Below are positions 18,527 to 27,734 of a stretch of DNA of 64,000 nt, piece by piece. The notes beneath the pieces are model-generated. The model saw only the letters and a list, made by a program, of their open reading frames with translations, searched no databases and was not told the DNA's origin. The stretch's first letter is position 1; each line of letters begins with the position of its first letter. This DNA is from Shewanella donghaensis (GTDB lineage Bacteria; Pseudomonadota; Gammaproteobacteria; Enterobacterales; Shewanellaceae), in the NCBI RefSeq assembly GCF_007567505.1, contig NZ_CP041783.1, positions 806,001-870,000 of the forward strand, written 5' to 3'. The position numbers and the translations under genes are program-made.

Positions 18527-19303
18527 ATGGAAACTTCAATGCATTATGTCTCTTCAGGAACTGGCCCTGCCGTTGTTTTAATACATGGCTTATTTGGTAA
18601 TTTAGATAACCTGAAAAATCTTGCAAATGCATTAGAAGAAAATCATCAAGTCATTCGCGTGGATTTACCTAATCATGGCTTGAGCGAGCATTGGCAACAC
18701 ATGGACTATCCAAGTCTTGCAAACGAATGTGTAGAGTTACTCAAAACATTGAATTTAACAGAAGCCCATTTTGTGGGTCATTCGATGGGCGGAAAAGTCG
18801 CTATGGCATTAGCATTACTTCACCCTGAAAAAGTCACTAGTCTTGTGGTCGCCGATATCGCCCCCGTAGCATATGAGCCACGTCATCAAAAAGTTTTTGC
18901 TGGATTAACCTCATTGCCAATGGATAATAATACCAGTCGAAAATCAGCATTAGCGCATCTTGCTCAAGCAGATATAGATGAAGGGACAGCACAGTTCTTA
19001 TTAAAAAACTTACAAAGAACTGAGCATGGTTTTGAATGGAAGATGAATTTAGCAGGGTTAATTTCTAATTATTCGCACATCATTGGCTGGGACATGCCAA
19101 CTAAACAATACAATAAACCGTGTTTTTTCATCCGTGGTGGTGAATCGGAATACGTGTTGGCAGAGCATACCAATGCGATTATGCAGCAATTTCCAAAAGT
19201 GAGTGCCAAAACCATCAATGGTACTGGCCATTGGCTGCATGCTCAGAAGCCAGAAATCTTTAATCGATTAGTAGTCGAGTTTATTGATAACAATAGTAAA
19301 TAA
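18527..19303 (+). CDS. ybfF: Alpha/beta-hydrolase YbfF family esterase
   Basis: Esterase of the alpha/beta-hydrolase fold. The oxyanion region VVLIHGLFGNLDNL, nucleophile elbow GHSMGG and the late His in GTGHWLHAQKP form the expected machinery. The start is probably ATG 18527; ATG 18539 and TTG 18515 are alternatives and no strong ribosome site decides. The gene is divergent from seqA, as ybfF is in E. coli. Confidence 0.88.
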   Translation: METSMHYVSSGTGPAVVLIHGLFGNLDNLKNLANALEENHQVIRVDLPNHGLSEHWQHMDYPSLANECVELLKTLNLTEAHFVGHSMGGKVAMALALLHPEKVTSLVVADIAPVAYEPRHQKVFAGLTSLPMDNNTSRKSALAHLAQADIDEGTAQFLLKNLQRTEHGFEWKMNLAGLISNYSHIIGWDMPTKQYNKPCFFIRGGESEYVLAEHTNAIMQQFPKVSAKTINGTGHWLHAQKPEIFNRLVVEFIDNNSK

Positions 19304-19350
19304 ACACCTTGTAAATTTTACTCAAATGAACGTGACAGTATGGCTCATAG

Positions 19351-19367
19351 TATATCAATGTGATATA
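19351..19367. promoter_or_regulatory. Operator-like palindrome before the DUF2788 gene
   Basis: TATATCA-ATG-TGATATA is a perfect 7-3-7 inverted repeat 44 bp upstream of the DUF2788 start. It could be a repressor site or overlap a -10 element. No known consensus was matched. Confidence 0.3.
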
Positions 19368-19411
19368 TTCCCGCCCTCTTTTAGCCTTAAAGTTAAACTG
19401 AAGGTAAAAAC

Positions 19412-19633
19412 ATGTTGAATCAATACATGGATCAAATTGAGACATTAGGTCTAAACTTGTTTTTTGCTTTAGTATTTTTCTTAATTGGTATGGCTATTCA
19501 TGATGTCCTGAAGCAAGGTAAAGTGCCTAAATTCGGACGTTACATCGTATGGTTAGTATTATTCCTTGGCTGTGCCGGGTTTGTAGCAAAAGGTATTATA
19601 CAGATCACCTGGGAAGGTTCAGGGATCGGTTAA
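19412..19633 (+). CDS. DUF2788 small membrane protein
   Basis: A 73-residue protein with two hydrophobic helices (LGLNLFFALVFFLIGMAI and YIVWLVLFLGCAGFVAKGII) separated by a basic HDVLKQGKVPKFGRY loop. This pattern is that of the DUF2788 family seen upstream of ybfE-fldA in related bacteria. GAAGG precedes the ATG. Function unknown. Confidence 0.8.
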   Translation: MLNQYMDQIETLGLNLFFALVFFLIGMAIHDVLKQGKVPKFGRYIVWLVLFLGCAGFVAKGIIQITWEGSGIG

Positions 19634-19641
19634 ACAGAACG

Positions 19642-19914
19642 ATGGCAAAAGAAACAACAGACAGAACCACCATTGACCTGTTTGCTTCAGAAAAACGTCG
19701 TGGACGTCCTAGAAGCAATCCCCTTAGTCGGGAACAACAGTTAAAGGTCAATAAGCGCAATCAAATACAACGTGATCGCGCTAACGGATTAAAACGAATA
19801 GAGTTAAAGGTGTCACAAGTTTTGTATGACGCCTTGAATGAACAAGCATTGGCCAGTAACATCAGCCGTAGCCAGTTAATCGAATTAATCCTGCAACAAC
19901 AAATCGACAACTGA
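19642..19914 (+). CDS. ybfE: YbfE family protein
   Basis: A 90-residue protein matching E. coli YbfE: MAKETTDRTTIDLFASEKRR, GRPRSNPLSREQQ, NKRNQIQRDR and a C-terminal SRSQLIE ribbon-helix-helix-like end. It is probably a small DNA-binding protein. The start at 19642 is chosen from that match; the frame is open further upstream but gives no family sequence. E. coli ybfE is described as LexA-regulated, yet no SOS box is apparent here. It lies 49 bp before fldA. Confidence 0.88.
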   Translation: MAKETTDRTTIDLFASEKRRGRPRSNPLSREQQLKVNKRNQIQRDRANGLKRIELKVSQVLYDALNEQALASNISRSQLIELILQQQIDN

Positions 19915-19963
19915 ACCGTTTTTTAAAATTCGCCAAGCGAACATGATATTTAAAGGATAGACG

Positions 19964-20491
19964 ATGGCAACTGTAGGTCTTTTTTTCGGTAGTGACACTG
20001 GTAATACCGAGGCTGTAGCCAAAATGATCCAGAAAAAGTTGGGTAAAAAAATGGTTGATGTTAAAGACATCGCCAAAAGTACCAAAGAACAAATCGCAGA
20101 TTTCGATCTGATTTTGTTTGGTATTCCAACATGGTACTACGGTGAAGCACAATGTGATTGGGATGACTTTTTCCCAGAACTTGAGCAAGTAGATTTCACT
20201 GACAAGCTCGTTGCTATTTTTGGTTGTGGTGACCAAGAAGATTATGCAGAGTATTTCCTTGATGCTATGGGTATGGTTGGTGATATCGTATCTGCACGTG
20301 GTGGCCTTATCATTGGTCATTGGCCAACGGCAGGTTACGACTTTGAAGCATCGAAAGGTTTAGTTGATGATAAGCACTTCATTGGTTTAGGTATTGATGA
20401 AGATCGTCAGCCAGAACTTACTGAAGAGCGCGTTGACGCATGGGTTAAGCAAATTTATGAAGAAATGTGCTTAGCTGAATTAGAAGACTAA
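19964..20491 (+). CDS. fldA: Flavodoxin I
   Basis: FMN electron carrier for biosynthetic and radical enzymes. The phosphate loop GLFFGSDTGNTEAVAKMI is at the N-terminus, and the isoalloxazine-flanking PTWYYGEAQCDW and GCGDQEDYAEYF loops are intact. The 175-residue length is that of long-chain flavodoxins. It follows ybfE, as in enterobacteria, and is followed by a strong terminator. Confidence 0.95.
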   Translation: MATVGLFFGSDTGNTEAVAKMIQKKLGKKMVDVKDIAKSTKEQIADFDLILFGIPTWYYGEAQCDWDDFFPELEQVDFTDKLVAIFGCGDQEDYAEYFLDAMGMVGDIVSARGGLIIGHWPTAGYDFEASKGLVDDKHFIGLGIDEDRQPELTEERVDAWVKQIYEEMCLAELED

Positions 20492-20535
20492 TATTGAGTC
20501 TCTAATCGTGTTTTTACTACTGAGTGAGAACACAT

Positions 20536-20562
20536 AAAAAAGCGGCTTTGGCCGCTTTTTTT
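20536..20562 (+). terminator. Terminator after fldA
   Basis: AAAAAAGCGGC pairs with GCCGCTTTTTT around a 5-nt loop and is followed by more T residues. Classical intrinsic terminator. Confidence 0.92.
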
Positions 20563-20646
20563 AGCGCCTTATTTTATTGATAACAGTAATTAAGTACATC
20601 GATTAATTGCTGCTATTAATCACTATGACTCAAACGAGACAAGATA

Positions 20647-21843
20647 TTGAATACATCAAGTAAGCAGCACTGGGATATCTTTTGTGCAGTAGTAGATAAC
20701 TACGGCGACATTGGTGTTACATGGCGTCTTGCAAAACAATTACATGCTGAATATCAGATAGAGATTAACCTTTGGGTCGATGATCTACATAGCTTCTCTC
20801 ACATCCTACCGCAATTAAACCCTGATTTAGCGACTCAAAACTTTCATGGTGTTAATATATTTCAATGGAATAGTCCATTTAATATAGAATATAAATCAGG
20901 ATCTGTATTAATTGAGGCGTTTTCATGTGAATTACCTTCACAGGTAGTTGCTCAGATAGAAGCTATTCATAAAACGAATAAAGACAAAACTACCAACTCA
21001 AATAATATTCTTCCTCCCTTATGGATAAACCTTGAATACCTTTGTGCAGAAGATTGGGTTGATGGTTGTCACGGTTTGCCCTCAATGCAAACCAGTGGCC
21101 TGAAAAAATATTTCTATTTCCCAGGTTTTAGCCAAAAGAGTGGTGGTTTAATTTGTGAGCATGATTTGTTCAACCAACGTGATCGTTGGCAATCAGACTC
21201 AAGTAATAAACTTTCGTTGTTCAAGCAGCTTGGTTTAACTGGAATAAATGCTGATGATATGGTGGTATCGGTATTTAGTTATGAATCAGCAGCGCTAACC
21301 AATCTGGTTAATCATTGGAGTCACTCTCCCCAAACTATCCATGCACTGATCCCAATGGGTAAAAGCTTAACCAGCATCATAGATCTGCTGCCGGTGACGA
21401 TTGATGAAATACAACCCAGCCAGCAATATCGCATCAAAAACTTGGTGATTCACATTTTGCCAATGACTGATCAAAACGGTTTTGATCGGCTACTGTGGAG
21501 CTGTGATGTCAACATTGTACGCGGCGAAGACTCTTTTTTGCGCGCCCAATGGGCTGCAAGACCCTTTATTTGGCATATATACCCACAAGAAGAAGATTAT
21601 CACCTAGTAAAATTACAGGCTTTTGTTAGTATCTATACCAATAAACTTGATGATGGACTTGCAAATACCTTTTCTGAAGTTAATTTTGCGTTCAATCAAC
21701 AACGTGTCGATATCTCAGATTATTGGCAACAAATAATTTCAGTACAATTACCCATGCAGCTTCATGCTAAAGATTGGGCAATTAGTGCTAAAAATAATGC
21801 AGATCTCGCGACTCGACTGGTTCAATTTATTAAAACCAGCTAA
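20647..21843 (+). CDS. earP: EF-P arginine rhamnosyltransferase EarP
   Basis: Transfers rhamnose from dTDP-rhamnose to an arginine of EF-P, which activates EF-P to rescue ribosomes stalled at polyproline. Family hallmarks are WDIFCAVVDNYGDIGVTWRL at the N-terminus and RGEDSFLRAQWAARPFIWHI with YPQEEDYH near residues 297-320. The start is TTG (20647); no ATG fits the frame nearby and the ribosome site is weak. 398 residues is normal. It lies 45 bp upstream of its substrate gene efp. Confidence 0.93.
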   Translation: MNTSSKQHWDIFCAVVDNYGDIGVTWRLAKQLHAEYQIEINLWVDDLHSFSHILPQLNPDLATQNFHGVNIFQWNSPFNIEYKSGSVLIEAFSCELPSQVVAQIEAIHKTNKDKTTNSNNILPPLWINLEYLCAEDWVDGCHGLPSMQTSGLKKYFYFPGFSQKSGGLICEHDLFNQRDRWQSDSSNKLSLFKQLGLTGINADDMVVSVFSYESAALTNLVNHWSHSPQTIHALIPMGKSLTSIIDLLPVTIDEIQPSQQYRIKNLVIHILPMTDQNGFDRLLWSCDVNIVRGEDSFLRAQWAARPFIWHIYPQEEDYHLVKLQAFVSIYTNKLDDGLANTFSEVNFAFNQQRVDISDYWQQIISVQLPMQLHAKDWAISAKNNADLATRLVQFIKTS

Positions 21844-21888
21844 GATACTGCGCAATTAAAATTAATACCTAAATATAGGAATAAAAGA

Positions 21889-22449
21889 ATGAAAACTGCT
21901 CATGAACTCCGTCCTGGTAACGTGATCATGTTAGATGGCAGCCCATGGGTTGTTCAGAAAACTGAAACAACTCGCTCTGGCCGTAACGCTGCAATCGTTA
22001 AAATCAAACTTAAGCATGTGCTACAAGATTCGACCACTGAAACCACCTTTAAAGGTGATGACAAAATGGAAGACATCATTCTAGAACGTTTAACATGTAC
22101 TTATTCTTACTACGCAGATCCTATGTATGTATTCATGGATGCTGAGTACAACCAATATGATGTTGAAGCTGACAACTTAGGTGAAGCTTCTGCTTATATC
22201 GTTGACGGTATGGAAGAAGAATGTTCAGTGACTTTCTATGAAGGTAAAGCGATTTCAGTTGAATTACCAACAAGCATCGTTCGCGAAGTCACTTACACTG
22301 AACCTGCTGCACGTGGTGATACTTCAGGTAAAGTGATGAAGCCTGCAACTATTACTGGTGGTGGTGTTGTTACTGTAGCTGAATTCGTTAAAATCGGTGA
22401 TAAAATCGAAATTGATACTCGTACTAACGAGTTCAAGAAACGCGTTTAA
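21889..22449 (+). CDS. efp: Elongation factor P
   Basis: Translation factor that helps peptide-bond formation at proline stretches. The acceptor loop reads TRSGRNA with Arg at residue 32, the position rhamnosylated by EarP, rather than the Lys modified by EpmA. 186 residues in three beta-barrel domains; the C-terminal [12 protein letters not shown] is typical. AATAAAAG and a modest AGGA precede the ATG. It is probably transcribed with or just after earP. Confidence 0.97.
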   Translation: MKTAHELRPGNVIMLDGSPWVVQKTETTRSGRNAAIVKIKLKHVLQDSTTETTFKGDDKMEDIILERLTCTYSYYADPMYVFMDAEYNQYDVEADNLGEASAYIVDGMEEECSVTFYEGKAISVELPTSIVREVTYTEPAARGDTSGKVMKPATITGGGVVTVAEFVKIGDKIEIDTRTNEFKKRV

Positions 22450-22784
22450 TAGCGACGAACATTACGATATATCATCATTAATTAAATCGTAACGTTTTAA
22501 AAGCCAGCATTTGCTGGCTTTTTTATTATTATCTATAAATTTTAATAAGTTAACTTATAAACTTATCAATAAGCTATTTTAACTTGAAACCTAAGTCAAA
22601 TTAGAACAAATAACTACTCAAACAATATTAAATCAGAACATAACCCCAATCTGACTTATTTAACAGTTTCACAACAGAACAATCCTCTAAATTAAAGCAC
22701 CTAACCTTCAATTAATCCTTTTATATAAGCAATAAATTCGTTATTGTTCGCACACTTATGTCGTATTAGTATTTTGAGGCAAGT
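22450..22784. other. Intergenic region between efp and alaA
   Basis: About 335 bases. It contains the efp terminator (22499-22524), then AT-rich sequence that probably carries the alaA promoter. No further structure was recognised. Confidence 0.4.
22499..22524 (+). terminator. Terminator after efp
   Basis: AAAAGCCAGCA and TGCTGGCTTTT form an 11-bp stem with a tiny loop, ending in T6. Confidence 0.92.
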
Positions 22785-23999
22785 ATGCGCCCTATTATCA
22801 AATCCAATAAACTCGATAGCGTTTGCTATGATATCCGTGGACCTGTTCACAAAGAAGCTCGTCGTCTTGAAGACGAAGGCCATAGAATATTAAAGCTAAA
22901 TATCGGTAACCCTGCCCCATTTGGATTTGAAGCCCCGGAAGAAATAGTACGCGATGTCATATTGAATCTGCCCAGTGCTCAAGGCTATTGCGAGTCAAAA
23001 GGTTTGTTCTCAGCCCGCAAGGCAATCGTTCAGCACTATCAAGCAAATGGTGTTTTTGGTATCGATATCGAAGATGTTTATATCGGTAACGGTGTTTCAG
23101 AGCTTATTTGTATGGCCCTGCAAGGCTTATTAAACACTGATGATGAAGTACTCATACCCTCACCTGATTACCCATTATGGACAGCCGCAGCTAATTTATC
23201 TGGTGGTAAAGCGGTACATTATCGCTGTGATGAAGAATCAGATTGGTTCCCTGATCTTGAAGATATCAAAAGTAAAATAACATCACGTACCCGCGGTATT
23301 GTGATCATCAATCCTAATAACCCTACTGGCGCTGTCTACAGCCGTGAACTGTTATTAGAAGTGGTTGAATTATGCCGCCAACATGACATTATTTTATTTG
23401 CAGACGAGATATACGATAAGATCCTTTATGATGATGCCGTTCACGTTCATGCAGCGTCGTTATCTGATGACATATTAACCGTCACCTTTAATGGCTTATC
23501 AAAAGCCTATCGAGCGGCAGGTTTTCGTGTGGGTTGGATGGTATTAAGTGGCAACTTAAAAGCCGCTAAGAACTACATTGAAGGCTTAGACATGTTGGCT
23601 TCAATGCGCCTTTGTTCTAATGTGCCCAATCAACACGCTATTCAGACTGCTCTAGGCGGTTATCAAAGTATTAATGAGTTAATACTACCTAATGGACGTT
23701 TAACAGCCCAAAGAGATGTATGTTTTGATGTATTGAATTCAATACCTGGTGTTAGTGTTAAAAAACCTAAGGGAGCCTTATACGCTTTCCCTAAGTTAGA
23801 TATGAAGAAGTTTAATTTACGAGATGATGAGAGACTGGTGTTAGATCTGCTAAAAACAGAAAAGATATTACTCGTGCAAGGGACGGCCTTTAACTGGCCT
23901 GAACCGGATCATGTACGTGTGGTTTTCTTACCTCATAAAGAAGACTTATCAAAAGCATTAACTGACTTTGGTACCTTCTTGGAAACCTATTCGCAATAA
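22785..23999 (+). CDS. alaA: Alanine-synthesising aminotransferase AlaA
   Basis: PLP-dependent class I/II aminotransferase that makes alanine from pyruvate and glutamate. The N-terminus (NKLDSVCYDIRGPVHKEARR) matches AlaA/YfbQ closely. NPNNPTGAVYS, ADEIYDK and FNGLSKAYRAAGFRVGW are the cofactor motifs, with K240 as Schiff-base lysine. 404 residues is standard. In E. coli yfbR is the neighbour; here yfbR lies about 4 kb downstream after an insertion of three genes. Confidence 0.95.
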   Translation: MRPIIKSNKLDSVCYDIRGPVHKEARRLEDEGHRILKLNIGNPAPFGFEAPEEIVRDVILNLPSAQGYCESKGLFSARKAIVQHYQANGVFGIDIEDVYIGNGVSELICMALQGLLNTDDEVLIPSPDYPLWTAAANLSGGKAVHYRCDEESDWFPDLEDIKSKITSRTRGIVIINPNNPTGAVYSRELLLEVVELCRQHDIILFADEIYDKILYDDAVHVHAASLSDDILTVTFNGLSKAYRAAGFRVGWMVLSGNLKAAKNYIEGLDMLASMRLCSNVPNQHAIQTALGGYQSINELILPNGRLTAQRDVCFDVLNSIPGVSVKKPKGALYAFPKLDMKKFNLRDDERLVLDLLKTEKILLVQGTAFNWPEPDHVRVVFLPHKEDLSKALTDFGTFLETYSQ

Positions 24000-24033
24000 G
24001 CATTTTACCAACATGCTATCGCTTAAACATTCT

Positions 24034-24064
24034 AAAAGCCGCTACATTATTTGTAGCGGCTTTT
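24034..24064. terminator. Bidirectional terminator between alaA and cls
   Basis: AAAAGCCGCTACA (24034-24046) pairs with TGTAGCGGCTTTT (24052-24064). It serves the convergent alaA and cls genes. Confidence 0.9.
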
Positions 24065-24107
24065 AATTTTTTACATCTCTTACATCTATTACCTTACAGC
24101 ACTTGCT

Positions 24108-25559
24108 CTACAACAATGGGCTAAACAGATAGAACACCTGTTCAATAACACGTTTATACCAAGGACGCTTTTCCCACTCTTCTAGACTCAATTGGGTTGA
24201 ATCTGCGATATAACTTTGCTGTAAATTATCTAGCTTACTTGAAAACTTCACATCATCGACAGCTAACGTCAGTTCAAAGTTAAGCCACAAACTGCGCATG
24301 TCCATATTCACCGTACCAATTAAACAATGCTCATCATCAATCAACACAGATTTAGTATGCAGCAAGCCGCCATTAAATTGATGAATTTTGACTCCCGCCT
24401 TTAATAAGTCGGTAAAGAAAGTACTGCTGGCCCACTTAACCATAGTAGAGTCATTTTTACGTGGAATAATAATATTCACATCTACCCCTCTTAAAGAGGC
24501 GGTAACAAGTGCATCGAGTAAATTTTCACTTGGTACAAAATATGGCGTGGTAATAACAATTTTAGCTCGAGCCTGATATAAGCTTTGTAATAACACTTGA
24601 TGAATCACTTCTTCAGGCATGCCAGGTCCAGAAGGGATCACCTGCACTAACGATGAAGTATCCGTCGACTCGGCCATTGGCGGTTTATCTGGTAAAAATC
24701 GTTCATTAGTTTCGACCTCCCAGTCCCAAGAGTTCACCGTACTTATGACGGGTACTACAGGACCAGTGATGCGAACCATCATGTCAATCCATTCACCAAC
24801 ATCATCAGACTGTTTAAAGTGTTTCGGGTCAACTAAGTTCATGGAGCCTGTATAACCAATGGCGTTGTCAATAATCACTATTTTACGATGTAAGCGTAAA
24901 TCCATACGCCTAAAAAACATCCGCAACGGGCTTACTTTTAATGCCGCGACAACGTTAATACCAGTTTGCTGTAATAATGAAGGCCACTTTGATTTAAAAA
25001 ATAGTCTGCTACCCGCAGCGTCCAGTAATATTTTAACCTCGACACCACGATGTCTTGCCAATATAAGTGCATTAGCCACTTCATCAGCAAGTCCACCAGG
25101 ATGCCAAATATAAAACTCCAAATAAATGGAAGTTTTAGCCCCATTAATGTCATTGATAATGGAATTCAGAATATCTTCTGGAGTATGTTTCAGTATTAAT
25201 TCGTTGGCAGTCAAAGACGGAATACTGAGCTGACTATCACACAGGTTACTAATAGGCCCAGCATAAAGGCTTTGGGTATCAGGTTTGTGGGCATTGTGTT
25301 GATATAGCGATCTAAACCATTCTTCATAGGGCTTATACATGGCTTTTGAACGACTTGAGCGCGTTTTACCTAAATGTAATTCACCAAATAATAAATAGGT
25401 GAACACCCCAACAAAAGGCAGAAAGTAGATAATTAATAGCCAGGAAAAGGACACCCCGATACTTCTTCTTTTAATGACGATTCGGGTTGCGACTACACCT
25501 AACGTCAACCAATAAAGTCCGACACCTGCAAAAGCAATGATTTGAGTCAGTTGATCCAT
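24108..25559 (-). CDS. cls: Cardiolipin synthase
   Basis: Phospholipase D-family enzyme that joins two phosphatidylglycerols into cardiolipin at the inner membrane. Two N-terminal membrane helices (about residues 6-24 and 36-58) precede two HKD motifs: HRKIVIIDNAIGYTGS (about 224) and HTKSVLIDDEHCLIGTVN (about 401). At 483 residues it is the ClsA type. It is convergent with alaA and divergent from the YafD-like gene. Confidence 0.94.
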   Translation of the reverse strand: MDQLTQIIAFAGVGLYWLTLGVVATRIVIKRRSIGVSFSWLLIIYFLPFVGVFTYLLFGELHLGKTRSSRSKAMYKPYEEWFRSLYQHNAHKPDTQSLYAGPISNLCDSQLSIPSLTANELILKHTPEDILNSIINDINGAKTSIYLEFYIWHPGGLADEVANALILARHRGVEVKILLDAAGSRLFFKSKWPSLLQQTGINVVAALKVSPLRMFFRRMDLRLHRKIVIIDNAIGYTGSMNLVDPKHFKQSDDVGEWIDMMVRITGPVVPVISTVNSWDWEVETNERFLPDKPPMAESTDTSSLVQVIPSGPGMPEEVIHQVLLQSLYQARAKIVITTPYFVPSENLLDALVTASLRGVDVNIIIPRKNDSTMVKWASSTFFTDLLKAGVKIHQFNGGLLHTKSVLIDDEHCLIGTVNMDMRSLWLNFELTLAVDDVKFSSKLDNLQQSYIADSTQLSLEEWEKRPWYKRVIEQVFYLFSPLL

Positions 25560-25702
25560 TAAAATTGATCCATTAAAGCTTGGCCATGATTATGCTGCTT
25601 TCCTAAGAGGTAATGATGATTTTTAGTAGAGTTTTACTTAATAGTCAGTGTACCCTGTAATGGTCAAAACCGTTAGCAAACATGTTGATGTGATATCTAG
25701 AA

Positions 25703-26572
25703 ATGATAGCAAACGAGGTTGTATTGAAATTTACACGTTTGAAGTATTGGTTACTATGCAGTCTACTGTTAATTGTGGGATTGTATCTCATCTTAATAGA
25801 ACAATTTAATGGTAAGCCTGAGGTGATGATGAGCGAAACTCAACCTATGTTTGTGTCTCAATGTTTAACACATAACGCAATAGTGCCGCTTGATCAGCAA
25901 GGTCGTCTCCGTATTGCTGTTTGGAATATTTATAAACAGCAGAAAAAAAACTGGCAACCACAATTACAACAAATTACCGATAATAGTGACCTCGTACTAC
26001 TGCAAGAAGCCAAATTAAATAGCCGTTTTAGTGAGTATTTAGCCAATACCCAACACCATGTAGTGATGGCAAAAGGCTTCAGGCTGATGAATATTCCTAT
26101 GGGCGTGATGAATATATCATCACAGCCAGCTAACGAAGCTTGTGCCTATCAAACTGCTGAGCCATTAATACGTTTTGCTAAATCTACTTTAGTTGCCACT
26201 TATCCATTATCTAACGGCCAACAACTTTTAGTGGTTAATTTACACGGTATTAATTTTGATTGGCGTCTTGATCACTATGAATCACAGCTAAAACAGATAT
26301 TAAAAAAAGTCACTATTCATCATGGCCCCGTCATATTAGCAGGAGATCTGAACACTTGGCGAGATGGTAGAATGAGTATCGTAAGACAACTCACACAGGG
26401 AATGAAATTAACAGAGGCCAAATACAAGAAAGACTTTAGAAAACGAGTATTTGGTCTACCTTTAGATCATCTTTTTTATCGAGGGTTAACTTTAGTCCAA
26501 GCGGATTCTACGGAAACATCAGCCTCAGATCATAATCCTATTGAAACAGAATTCATGCTTGAGACTTTGTAG
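25703..26572 (+). CDS. Endonuclease/exonuclease/phosphatase family protein (YafD-like)
   Basis: A 289-residue member of the EEP fold. The residues of a DNase I-like active site are visible: WNIYKQQ, LLQEAKL, GDLNTWR, PLDHLFYRGL and SDHNPIE. A hydrophobic segment near residues 14-32 would anchor it, placing the enzyme domain outside the cytoplasm or in the membrane. The match in motif wording is closest to E. coli YafD. The start could be ATG 25703 or TTG 25724, which has GAGG 7 bp upstream. The natural substrate is unknown. Confidence 0.82.
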   Translation: MIANEVVLKFTRLKYWLLCSLLLIVGLYLILIEQFNGKPEVMMSETQPMFVSQCLTHNAIVPLDQQGRLRIAVWNIYKQQKKNWQPQLQQITDNSDLVLLQEAKLNSRFSEYLANTQHHVVMAKGFRLMNIPMGVMNISSQPANEACAYQTAEPLIRFAKSTLVATYPLSNGQQLLVVNLHGINFDWRLDHYESQLKQILKKVTIHHGPVILAGDLNTWRDGRMSIVRQLTQGMKLTEAKYKKDFRKRVFGLPLDHLFYRGLTLVQADSTETSASDHNPIETEFMLETL

Positions 26573-26591
26573 TCTGAATGATAGTTAATAG

Positions 26592-27503
26592 TTAAATAAC
26601 TTTAAAGCAAATGAGTTTAGATTCATTGACATAGAATCGATAAAAGTCCTGTTGCTGATCTTGTTTGCCGACAAAAGCAATTAATGCCTTTTTATTAGAT
26701 CCTTTAACCAGTTCTAATATCTGAGATAATCGATTAATAAAGTTCTCTTTAACAACAGCAGTCCAACCACTTGTATTAGCTTCTATAAAGTATGGTCTTA
26801 AGTTTTTACTTTTATCATCCACTTTTTGCCACCAGCCAGCTGATAATTTGATAATGATTTTATCGTCTTCAATCTGCGGTTTGTCCCAAGCTAATGTGCT
26901 ATAAAACACCTTGTTTTGCTCTGTTTCTGTTTGGAAACGAAACTTTTGCTTACCGATAGGATTAATCACCTTTTGAAAGATTTGACGATATTGTTTGCCC
27001 TCAACCCCTTCAAACAATAATTCTCGATCACGATCGTAGGGGAAATTAAAAAACTGATCGACGATACTTTGAAATGAACTGGTAACGTAATTAGATTTCT
27101 TGCTCTTTGGTTTATTCGATGACGTGACTAAAACAGAATTATCGCCATTAGCAGCACTTCCATTATCAGCTGAGGTTGCACCAACTTTTAATGACTTCAC
27201 TGCAGCAAGGTTAAATCTGTTTGGATAAGCCAGAGGAAAACCTTCATCACCTGTAATACGAGCCGTTTTACCCTGCTCTTTTATCTTACTGGTCGCTTTA
27301 GCGTAGCAATATGCTTCATGCTCAGTTTTTGGTTTTGTTTTAAAATATGGTCTACGAAGATTTACTGCTTTTTTAAATGAACATGGGATCAGCTCAATGG
27401 CACATTCATCACAAACAAAGTCGAGTGCCTTTACATTTTCAAGTATATAAAGCTCTTCATTGGTGACTAAACGTTCTAATTGTAAACAGCGTGCATCATC
27501 CAT
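26592..27503 (-). CDS. Hypothetical protein with CoiA-like zinc-knuckle N-terminus
   Basis: A 303-residue protein I cannot assign. Near the N-terminus C31-x2-C34 is followed by H62-x3-C66, with a basic, aromatic stretch (RRPYFKTKPKTEHEAYC) between. This resembles the zinc-knuckle plus 'HF.H'-like start of CoiA-type competence or nuclease proteins, but a nuclease motif is not evident. A low-complexity Ser/Asn/Lys linker (about 112-140) separates it from a C-terminal domain with alternating beta strands. It lies tail-to-tail with the YafD-like gene 19 bp away. Function unknown. Confidence 0.6.
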   Translation of the reverse strand: MDDARCLQLERLVTNEELYILENVKALDFVCDECAIELIPCSFKKAVNLRRPYFKTKPKTEHEAYCYAKATSKIKEQGKTARITGDEGFPLAYPNRFNLAAVKSLKVGATSADNGSAANGDNSVLVTSSNKPKSKKSNYVTSSFQSIVDQFFNFPYDRDRELLFEGVEGKQYRQIFQKVINPIGKQKFRFQTETEQNKVFYSTLAWDKPQIEDDKIIIKLSAGWWQKVDDKSKNLRPYFIEANTSGWTAVVKENFINRLSQILELVKGSNKKALIAFVGKQDQQQDFYRFYVNESKLICFKVI

Positions 27504-27734
27504 AAAGTTTCCAATTCTATCTAAGTTTTTCTTTCATAATCAAGATTATCCAACCCTATGCTAACGTAAAATAAAACTAATTGTTAATGTAAAATACAGT
27601 TGTGTGCTACTGAGTAGTTGATTACAGTAGAGACTGACTTGCTAACTTAGCCATTATCCTCAAAATCAGGTCATCAATAGATGATAACTGTGATAAAAAT
27701 AAGTAAACCGCCTTAATAATCCAAGGAGGAAACG

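Noticed and set aside
19549..19641. Longer N-terminus for YbfE
   Set aside because: The added 31 residues lie in the DUF2788 gene and do not match the family; ATG 19642 gives the conserved start.
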